From positions 1 to 40,995 of the forward strand of contig JAFGDY010000133.1 of the NCBI GenBank assembly GCA_016931895.1: a stretch of 40,995 nt of DNA, read 5' to 3'. The stretch is from Anaerolineae bacterium (GTDB lineage Bacteria; Chloroflexota; Anaerolineae; 4572-78; J111). Of the stretch, positions 34,753 through 40,995 are shown in pieces (the first letter of the stretch is position 1; every line of letters starts with the position of its first letter). The notes below the pieces were generated by a model. That model was not told the origin of the DNA. It saw nothing but the letters and a program-made list of their open reading frames with translations, and ran no database searches. A program made the translations under genes and the position numbers.

Positions 34753-35838
34753 CTACTGCACTTGCTCAAGATTAGCCCAGGGAACAAAATGCTCTTGCTT
34801 ATCTATGGTGACATAAGCCCCCGGCGCAACCACCCCACCGGGGACAGGCTGCGGTTCTGCCGGCATAGAGGCAATATGGCCGGTGACGCCCAATAAGCTT
34901 CCCCGCGTAATGCGCACCCGGCTGCCTACCTTAATCTCCCGCGCCGGCTGCGCGCCGGTTGCGTTGGGCAAGGCCAGGCCACTGGTGGTGGCTAAAATAA
35001 CCGGGGGCGCTGCCGGTTGGCCCTGAACTGATGAAGCCAGGCCAGGGGTTTGGCCCCGCATGGAGACGTGCCGCCCGTTTAAGGCAGTGAGCAAGGCAAA
35101 GGTGTAAGCCGACATTGGCGCGTGGCCAAAACCTTCCGTAGCCACCACCCGCACTTTAACCGGCGGGTCTAAATTTAGGAGCGCGGCATTGATACTGCCC
35201 ACTATAATGCCCCGCACCTGCATGGCTTCGGCCCGGCGCAGCAGGGTTTCGTCCACCGAACGCCCGCCTACCAGAATGGTCTGCTCAACACCCTGGTTCA
35301 AGGCCCCGGCCGGGAGCGACTCAAAAGGCGAGGCGGCCAGCCGGTGCAGCCGGCCGTAGGCTTCGCCGCCAAAACCGCAGGCGGCCTGGATCATGGCCCC
35401 GTGAGCCTCAATAACCACTCCCCGGTAGGGGATGATTTTGGTCACTACCCCGTTAATGAACGCCTGTATCTCGATGATGGTGCGTTCTGTTTCCAAAAGA
35501 ACCCAGCCGGGACCAACTGCCGCAATGTAACCGGCTGCCGGAGCGCGGGCGCTGCGCTGCAAAAAGGGCAAACCACCCCCGGCCACGGCCATAACTTCTT
35601 TTGCCTTCACCCAGTCGCCCACGGCTTTGAGCATTACCCGGCTCATATCCACCTCGGGCTGGGCCAGTTGTCGGGCCACGTCAATGATGCGGTAACGGTG
35701 GGGCAGCTCAACGCGGGCCACCACATCAAGGGCCTCTACCTGCTGGCCGCGCTGCGCCAATACCTCTCCGTTTGCGGGGAGGGTGCGATTAATCATGATG
35801 CTGCTATCGGCATTAATTGTTCTGCCCGGAAGCTGCAT
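34753..35838 (-). CDS. Barrel-like/KOW-like protein of the MutL-like operon, function unknown
   Basis: The 361-residue protein starts at ATG 35838 after GGAGG and overlaps the end of the MutL-like gene by 26 bases. Its N-terminus (LPANGEVLAQRGQQVEALDV) resembles the barrel-sandwich-hybrid (biotinyl/RnfC-like) fold. A second hammerhead-like stretch (GYIAAVGPGWVLLETERTII) follows. A Rossmann-like middle (about 180-250, GGRSVDETLLRRAEAMQVRG and IIVGSINAAL) leads to a C-terminal KOW/SH3-type beta barrel (IKVGSRVRITRGSLLGVTGH and FVPWANLEQVQ). No transmembrane segment is evident. I recognise no named family. The gene overlap and order suggest it works with the MutL-like ATPase. Confidence 0.85.
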   Translation of the reverse strand: MQLPGRTINADSSIMINRTLPANGEVLAQRGQQVEALDVVARVELPHRYRIIDVARQLAQPEVDMSRVMLKAVGDWVKAKEVMAVAGGGLPFLQRSARAPAAGYIAAVGPGWVLLETERTIIEIQAFINGVVTKIIPYRGVVIEAHGAMIQAACGFGGEAYGRLHRLAASPFESLPAGALNQGVEQTILVGGRSVDETLLRRAEAMQVRGIIVGSINAALLNLDPPVKVRVVATEGFGHAPMSAYTFALLTALNGRHVSMRGQTPGLASSVQGQPAAPPVILATTSGLALPNATGAQPAREIKVGSRVRITRGSLLGVTGHIASMPAEPQPVPGGVVAPGAYVTIDKQEHFVPWANLEQVQ

Positions 35839-37588
35839 GCCGCCCTCCTATTTCTGCCGACCATTGTTTCAAACGCTCCTGCCGCATAGTATCATCCCGG
35901 GGTAAACGTAACGGGCGTCCCCTGGCGTCAATGATAATGCCTAAAACGCCTCCTTCCACTTCGGCCAGCGCCCCTCGCCCCCGCTGGCCGATCATGTTGA
36001 AATTATTGGTGGGCCGTATCTCCAGGGTGGCTTTGCGACCGGCCGGCAGGTCAAGCACCTTGATAGAGCCGTAAGGTATTTCTGTTTCCAGCGGGTCGCC
36101 CTCGCCGTAATCAATTTTAAGATTCAGCGCGGGTTTGCCGGGGGAACCGTGGCCGGCCGGCGCTACCACCGTGCCCAGGTTCAAAAAGGCATGCCGGACC
36201 ATCACTTCCACCGCCGCCACCGGCTGCGCTACGGCCACAGCGCCCAAAATATTGGCCAGGCCGTTGGCGTCCAGGGCCAGGCTGGCCACACCCCAGGGTT
36301 CAAGCGCGTCTAACAATACCAGCGCCGCCTGGTAAACCTGAGGCGTTTGGGTCAGGGGACGGCCCGCCCCCACCAGCAAATTCCACTGCACATCGCGCCG
36401 GCCGGTTGAGGGCTGCAAGGGCCAACCGGCCCTGGCCTGCTCTACCACTAACCGCAAAGCTTCCCTGGCCACAGCAAGTTCAATAAATAATTCTTCCTCT
36501 GTGGTGGGGATGCTGGCGGGCTGTAAACATTTATTCAACAATTGATGGCGCAATTCTGCCAGGGGCAGATCGAAGGGCAGCCAACGCCGAATTTTTTCCA
36601 GGGGGACAATATTCAAGAGAGACGCCAGGCTATGGCCCACGCCGGCGTCGCTGCGAACGGTAGAGCCTCGAACGTCTTGGGCCTGGGTGGAAATCATGGT
36701 TGCGCCGCTGCCAATGTTGGCCCCCAGCACGTTGAGGTGATTGTGTTGGCCAATGTAGGTGATTGCTTTTTCAAACGATTTGCTGGCCAGGGCTGGGGGC
36801 AAGCGGGACCAATTCTGTAATTTCTCAAAGCCGGGCAATTGGAACAGTTTCCGTTGCAGGTAAAGATTTTCTAACTCCACCTGAACGCTCGCCAGGTTTT
36901 CGGCATCCAACGTGGGGCGGATGTTGGCAATGGTTCTGAGCCAGGCCACCGCGCCCAAAATTTCGGACACGCGGGCGTGGGTATCAATATTTCCGGCAAA
37001 AAGGATGTCCGGCTTGCGTTTGCCGGGCAGCACTTGCAGGGCCATGGAGATAACGTTGGCCATCTCAATAACCGGACGTTCGGCCCCGCCATCCGTACCG
37101 CCGGTGAGCAGAATAACTTCGGGCGGGTCGGCCTGGAGGGTTTGCACCTGGGCTTCGGCGCTGCGCCGGCGGCTGCGGCGGTCGCTGTCCAGGGATAATT
37201 CGGCCGTAATGTGGGTGTAGGTGGTAGCTGCGGCCCGCCGGGCGCTGGCCAGGGAAATATCCTGCATTAAACCGGCCAGGGCCACCGCCAACGGCGGGCC
37301 GGCGCTGGACACCATCACAAAAACGTCTACGCCCTGCCGGCCCGCGCCGCGCGGCGTAATCGGCCAGCCGCCGGGAGCCAGCAGGGTGCGGCCTGTTTCT
37401 TTTTCTATTTGGCGGGTTGCTTCTTGGATGCCCAGGGTAATATCCCGCCAGGGTGGGCCATAGGTGCTGGTCGCCTGCCCCGTAGCCAGCAGGCGATGTT
37501 GGCCATCAACAACTTCAATAAGCGCCGTTGTAGTGGTGGTGTTGCCACAATCAGCCGCCAGAATGCTTTCTATTTTTGAAACGGTCAT
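35813..37588 (-). CDS. MutL-like (glutamate mutase L family) ASKHA ATPase
   Basis: The 591-residue protein has the GlmL/MutL family landmarks: the phosphate-1 motif ILAADCGNTTTTTALIE at 9-25, VSSAGPPLAVALAGLMQDIS near 93, ILLTGGTDGG near 160, and LGANIGSGATMISTQ and SDAGVGHSLASLLNI near 290-325. In clostridia, MutL is linked to reactivating B12-dependent glutamate or ornithine mutases. This protein is over 100 residues longer than those, and no mutase subunit is nearby. The start at ATG 37588 lacks a strong ribosome site. It lies 81 bases downstream of the membrane-protein gene and overlaps the barrel/KOW gene. It is therefore more likely an ATPase serving the membrane operon than a mutase chaperone (inference). 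It is not the mismatch-repair MutL. Confidence 0.87.
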   Translation of the reverse strand: MTVSKIESILAADCGNTTTTTALIEVVDGQHRLLATGQATSTYGPPWRDITLGIQEATRQIEKETGRTLLAPGGWPITPRGAGRQGVDVFVMVSSAGPPLAVALAGLMQDISLASARRAAATTYTHITAELSLDSDRRSRRRSAEAQVQTLQADPPEVILLTGGTDGGAERPVIEMANVISMALQVLPGKRKPDILFAGNIDTHARVSEILGAVAWLRTIANIRPTLDAENLASVQVELENLYLQRKLFQLPGFEKLQNWSRLPPALASKSFEKAITYIGQHNHLNVLGANIGSGATMISTQAQDVRGSTVRSDAGVGHSLASLLNIVPLEKIRRWLPFDLPLAELRHQLLNKCLQPASIPTTEEELFIELAVAREALRLVVEQARAGWPLQPSTGRRDVQWNLLVGAGRPLTQTPQVYQAALVLLDALEPWGVASLALDANGLANILGAVAVAQPVAAVEVMVRHAFLNLGTVVAPAGHGSPGKPALNLKIDYGEGDPLETEIPYGSIKVLDLPAGRKATLEIRPTNNFNMIGQRGRGALAEVEGGVLGIIIDARGRPLRLPRDDTMRQERLKQWSAEIGGRHAASGQNN

Positions 37589-37669
37589 TTGGCTAGGCGT
37601 AGCAGAAAAAAGATTTTTAAGTGATTATCACGGCTAAAACAATTGTCACCGGCCTAACTAACCTGGGCG

Positions 37670-38362
37670 TTATCCGCCCTGTCCCCAAAAATTGGCCAGT
37701 AAGTTGGCGGTATCGGCCAAAAACTGTAAACGGGAGATAAGCAAAGCCACCCGCGAATTGACGGTATTGGCAAATAAAGCGCCCAGAGTAAAAATAATCA
37801 CCAGACGCCCCATGCCCGCCAAAAATCTGACCAGGCCCTCACGCAGGCCGCCCCAAAAACCATACGCTCTTACAGCAAAGGTAAAGTAAAAAAATACGCC
37901 CAACGTGCCCAAGATAATGATGATGTTATTTAACCATTGCACCAGGCCCACTTCGGTTTCGGTATTGGGGTAATGGTTAGGGTTGAGCGACAGGCCGGCC
38001 GTGGCCGCCACCTGGGGTAACAACGTGCCAAACAACGCGCCGCCAACAGCCAGGGCCACCCCTACCCCTAACACAAAAGCCAGGGTTATACTGCCCAACA
38101 CATTGCCGACCTCCCCCTGAGCCGGCCGAATTTTAAATATGAGCAAAAAACACAAAAACAAGGCGGGCAATACGCTGACAATATGGCCGGAAGTTAAGGT
38201 GGGAATAAAAACCTGATGCCAGACAACCAGGAGGGCGTATCCCACGGCTACCCCCACAAAGATGTGAGCCGCCAGCTTAAAAAGAGCGTTGTCGCCAAAA
38301 ATATAGCTAAACACCATTAGGGTAAGCACGGCGGCAATAACGGAGAAGAGTATTTCCGGCAA
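37670..38362 (-). CDS. Polytopic membrane protein of the MutL-like operon
   Basis: The 230-residue product has about six membrane segments: 1-20 (PEILFSVIAAVLTLMVFSYI), 30-52 (KLAAHIFVGVAVGYALLVVW), 60-77, 88-113 (GSITLAFVLGVGVALAVGGA), 145-168 (NNIIIILGTLGVFFYFTFAV) and 180-205 (AGMGRLVIIFTLGALFANTV). A TTG start at 38362 is supported by AGGAG about nine bases upstream; the TTG directly follows the stop codon of the preceding gene, so the two are coupled. No catalytic or transport motif is recognised. It probably forms a membrane complex with the upstream P-x-W-L protein. Confidence 0.85.
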   Translation of the reverse strand: MPEILFSVIAAVLTLMVFSYIFGDNALFKLAAHIFVGVAVGYALLVVWHQVFIPTLTSGHIVSVLPALFLCFLLIFKIRPAQGEVGNVLGSITLAFVLGVGVALAVGGALFGTLLPQVAATAGLSLNPNHYPNTETEVGLVQWLNNIIIILGTLGVFFYFTFAVRAYGFWGGLREGLVRFLAGMGRLVIIFTLGALFANTVNSRVALLISRLQFLADTANLLANFWGQGG

Positions 38363-40995
38363 TTAAGTGGTCTCCTCTGCTTGCTTTTCCGGTTCAGGGG
38401 AAGAGAGTCGGGGCATCCAGCCGGCCACAATCCCGGCCACAATCAAGACGATGATGAGCAAATGGGCAATGCTCTGGCTGTCTAACATTTGGCGGGCCGG
38501 GCCAAACTGCTGGCGGCTGGCCTCAATGGCTGCCGCCCCGTTGATCCCCGCTATCAAACCGTCTAACTGGCCGCTGTGGCGATAGGGCTGCAAAAACGGC
38601 GCGGCGGTGGCGCTGGTGGCGGCCAATAAAAATTGTTTATCCTGGCCGAGGGAAGAGACTATTTCCATTTGTTCAACCCACCACTTAACCGTGGCCGGGT
38701 TGTCGGCCAGAGTCACCAAAAGGTCAATCTGATGCAGGTTATGGACGTTGCCCCAATCGCTTCGATTCTCAAGGGATACGCCCTCCTTAAAATCCTTGAT
38801 GGTGGAAAGCTGTTTCCGGCCGGTAGCCAGCTCGCGCACAGCCACCACCTGGCCCGGCAGATAACCCAGGTTGATCACCTCAACGCCATACGCATCATCA
38901 CGGTTATCCAACAGGGTCTGGGCCAGGGCTGCTCCCTCCGGCTCCAGGCTGACCAGGATAACGCGCATCCCTTGCCCTCGCAGCCGGCCAATGATGGCCT
39001 CGGCCAGCGGTTGCATTTCGCCCTGGGTGGCTGTTGAAAAATCAAAAGAAACCAGGGCCACCGCGCCCGGCTGTTGCCGGTCAATAATGCCCAACTGCTC
39101 GCTGATCATCTGACGCCGCCGGTCGCCCAAAACATCACTGACTTCGGGCGGGGGTTCTGTCCAGGGTGTTGTTTTGGACCAACCCGGCCACAGGGGTAAG
39201 GCTAACAAAATAATGAACAGAATAAAAAGCCCCGTGCGAATGACATTATTTATAATAAAACGTTTATGTAGTTGCCCCGGCAAGGTAGGCAGCACGGCCG
39301 GTTGAGGGGGTTGGGTGGCAATGGCGTAAAAATCCTGGGCGGCTTGCAGCGTGGCGTCGGCGTGGCCGTTAGCCGGTTTGGGCGTGATAGTGGGGATGGC
39401 CGTTACCATTTTTTCGGCGGGGAGCAGGCCGGTTAAACCGGCCAAAACGCCGGTCGACTCGACGGCCTGCCCATCTTCGGCCTCAAGCACCATTTCGACA
39501 GTTTCAGCCGGTTTTAACGCTTGCAGCCAGCCGGGGGCCTGTCCCCGGACAGGTGAGTCTGCCCCGGACGAGGGAGGCAACGCTTGACTTGCTTTAGGGC
39601 CGCCCGGCTTTGGCTCGTCTGATTTGTGCGGGTCGGCCTTATCAATTGTGGGGGGAGGCGAAATAGGAGGGGGGGATGTAGCGGGCTTGCTTTCTTCTGA
39701 GGGCAAAACGGCTTCCACGGCTTCTGTGGCTTCGCGCAAGCCGGCCAACCAATCTTCGCCAGAAGATGGCTTGCCGGCCATATCCTCTCCGGTTTCATCG
39801 GCAGATGTTGTTTCGGGGGAGTCGAATAACCATGCCGGGAGGTCCGCTTCTTCCTCTGCCGTTTCCGCCTTTTCCGGGGTCGCTGGCTGCTTTTCTGAAA
39901 CCATTGGCTCGTCTAACGCAGACAGCCAGGCCGGTTCTTCTTTATCTGTACTTTTACCGGGTGATGAGGCGGGTGATACTGTTGGAGGGGATGTTTCCGG
40001 CTCTTCATCTTCAGCTAACCAGGGCGGCAGCGGCGGCTCTTCATCTTCATCTTCATCAGCCAACCAGGGGGTATCTGATTCTATCTCAGCCGCAGGCACT
40101 TGTTCCATCCCGGCCGGTGTTGTTTCAGATAACCATTCAAGATCGAAAGTGTCTTCAGCAGGAGAGGCTGCCGGCGGCTGTTCAACGGACGGAATCTTGA
40201 TGTCGGACAGCCAACCAGTCTCTTCAGTTTTTGCCTCGTCAACCGCTTCAACCTGGCCAATAGCTGGCGGCTCTTTTGTCACTTCTTGGGGCAATTCAGA
40301 CAACCACGCCGGCAATTCAAGCTCTTCTTCAGGGATAGGTTCAAGCGACGGTTCAGCAGGAGTTTCCTCTACCTCAGACAACCATTCAGGCATTTCCCTT
40401 TCACCGCCGGTGGCAGGCGTAACCGGGGCCGCCGGGGGGTGTTCTGCCTCTACTTCCGGCAGTTCAGATAGCCAAGCGGGTAATTCAAGTTCTTCCTCGG
40501 CAGCAGGCTCGGTAGAGAATTCGCCGCCGGGTGACTCCTCAGCCTCAGACAACGGGGCAGGCGTATCGTGTTGGCGAAGCGATAAGGTCCCGGTATCAGG
40601 CGCTTTGGGTAAATCAGATAACCAGTCCGGCATTTCCGGTTCCGCCTTAGTAGCGGATTTGGGTTCCGGGAGTGATGAGAGTAAGCCGGTATCCGGCGCT
40701 TCAGGCAATTCAGTCAGCCAGGCAGGGGTCTCCGGTTCCACTTCAGCAGCAGGTTCAGTTGGCGCTGACTCAACCTGTTCTGCCTCCGGCCATTCGGCCA
40801 GCCACGGGGGAGTATCGGGTTCCATTTCACCCTTCTCCTCAACCGGCGTCTCTTGGATCCCACTCAACCAATCTGGCATCTCCAGTTCTTCTTCGGACGC
40901 GGCTTCAGGGGACAGTGGCTCAGCCTGTTCTGCCTCCGGCCATTCGGCCAGCCAGGGAGGAGTCTCCGGCTCCACTTCGCCCTCCCCCTCAACCG
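38363..40995 (-). CDS. P-x-W-L repeat protein with two membrane segments (5' end outside window)
   Basis: The frame is open to the right edge, so the gene is partial; a GTG at 40975 is in frame but lies inside the repeat pattern. The first ~500 residues are acidic, Pro/Glu-rich and carry 16 Trp-Leu motifs, mostly P-x-W-L-x-x-L/W/D (MPDWLSGIQ, PPWLAEW, LPAWLSELPE, APGWLQALKP). A membrane segment follows (IRTGLFILFIILLALPLWPG, about 575-595 from that GTG). Then comes a ~230-residue alpha/beta domain (GAVALVSFDFSTATQGEMQP, MRVILVSLEPEGAALAQTLL, IDLLVTLAD), and a final helix (AHLLIIVLIVAGIVAGWM, about 832-855). The tail repeats resemble short linear binding motifs. I know no named family. It heads the visible operon. 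Confidence 0.85.
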   Translation of the reverse strand, partial: VEGEGEVEPETPPWLAEWPEAEQAEPLSPEAASEEELEMPDWLSGIQETPVEEKGEMEPDTPPWLAEWPEAEQVESAPTEPAAEVEPETPAWLTELPEAPDTGLLSSLPEPKSATKAEPEMPDWLSDLPKAPDTGTLSLRQHDTPAPLSEAEESPGGEFSTEPAAEEELELPAWLSELPEVEAEHPPAAPVTPATGGEREMPEWLSEVEETPAEPSLEPIPEEELELPAWLSELPQEVTKEPPAIGQVEAVDEAKTEETGWLSDIKIPSVEQPPAASPAEDTFDLEWLSETTPAGMEQVPAAEIESDTPWLADEDEDEEPPLPPWLAEDEEPETSPPTVSPASSPGKSTDKEEPAWLSALDEPMVSEKQPATPEKAETAEEEADLPAWLFDSPETTSADETGEDMAGKPSSGEDWLAGLREATEAVEAVLPSEESKPATSPPPISPPPTIDKADPHKSDEPKPGGPKASQALPPSSGADSPVRGQAPGWLQALKPAETVEMVLEAEDGQAVESTGVLAGLTGLLPAEKMVTAIPTITPKPANGHADATLQAAQDFYAIATQPPQPAVLPTLPGQLHKRFIINNVIRTGLFILFIILLALPLWPGWSKTTPWTEPPPEVSDVLGDRRRQMISEQLGIIDRQQPGAVALVSFDFSTATQGEMQPLAEAIIGRLRGQGMRVILVSLEPEGAALAQTLLDNRDDAYGVEVINLGYLPGQVVAVRELATGRKQLSTIKDFKEGVSLENRSDWGNVHNLHQIDLLVTLADNPATVKWWVEQMEIVSSLGQDKQFLLAATSATAAPFLQPYRHSGQLDGLIAGINGAAAIEASRQQFGPARQMLDSQSIAHLLIIVLIVAGIVAGWMPRLSSPEPEKQAEETT
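40774..40954. repeat. 150-base internal repeat in the P-x-W-L gene
   Basis: A 31-base sequence beginning CCTGTTCTGCCTCCGGCC is identical at 40774-40804 and 40924-40954, a period of 150 bases or 50 codons. Each copy encodes PWLAEWPEAEQ. The identity at DNA level points to recent duplication within the acidic region. Confidence 0.65.

Noticed and set aside
35813-37588. DNA mismatch-repair MutL
   Set aside because: It has no GHKL ATPase motifs; the phosphate-binding and GGTDGG motifs are of the glutamate-mutase L family.

Overview
The window looks like a chromosome segment of a Chloroflexota bacterium, probably Anaerolineae. This is inferred from gene content and not from a marker gene: a MalT-type LuxR regulator, a MutL-like ATPase in an unnamed membrane operon, very large multidomain signalling proteins, Pro/Thr-rich lipoproteins with SH3b domains, and many dispersed palindromes and heptamer repeats. 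No rRNA, tRNA or CRISPR array was seen.

Layout. Positions 1-3620 (minus strand) carry a MalT/LuxR regulator, two small conserved-looking proteins and the start of a CPBP-family membrane protease. Positions 3621-4878 are a scar: a frameshifted, 3'-truncated transposase meets a truncated periplasmic-binding-protein gene. Positions 5217-9621 (plus) hold two secreted proteins: a lipoprotein with a duplicated C-terminal module, and a PotD-like solute-binding protein in which the whole binding domain is duplicated. Positions 9674-19378 (minus) are one 3234-residue non-ribosomal peptide synthetase: formyltransferase, half condensation, A, T, C, A, T, E, C. It has no thioesterase and ends in a condensation domain. 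Upstream of it lie a SET-domain remnant and a transporter-like/HEAT/cyclic-nucleotide-binding fusion (19528-22905), then a large SH3b/Ig/fibronectin-like lipoprotein (23120-26434).

Positions 26435-27780 are a second scar. A NYN-domain gene is split, its two halves lie on opposite strands, and a small element with inverted ends sits between them. Positions 27781-29790 (plus) form a compact operon: YjjG-type nucleotidase, HisI with an altered metal motif, and long-form HisG. It converges with, and overlaps by 35 bp, a 1633-residue MBL / STAS / Ser-Thr kinase / AAA / TPR signalling protein (29756-34657).

Positions 34753-40995 (minus) are a tightly packed operon. It encodes a protein with about 16 P-x-W-L-like motifs plus two membrane segments, a polytopic membrane protein, a MutL-like ASKHA ATPase, and a protein with a barrel-like N-terminus and a KOW-like C-terminus. 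None of the neighbours is a B12-dependent mutase, so this is the best candidate for an undescribed system. The next most interesting items are the formylating synthetase with a terminal C domain and the five-part signalling protein.

Repeats have entered coding sequence here. Heptamer arrays sit in the same loop of both adenylation domains, and a 13-bp-stem palindrome sits in the last condensation domain. All family calls come from reading motifs by eye; no database search was run.
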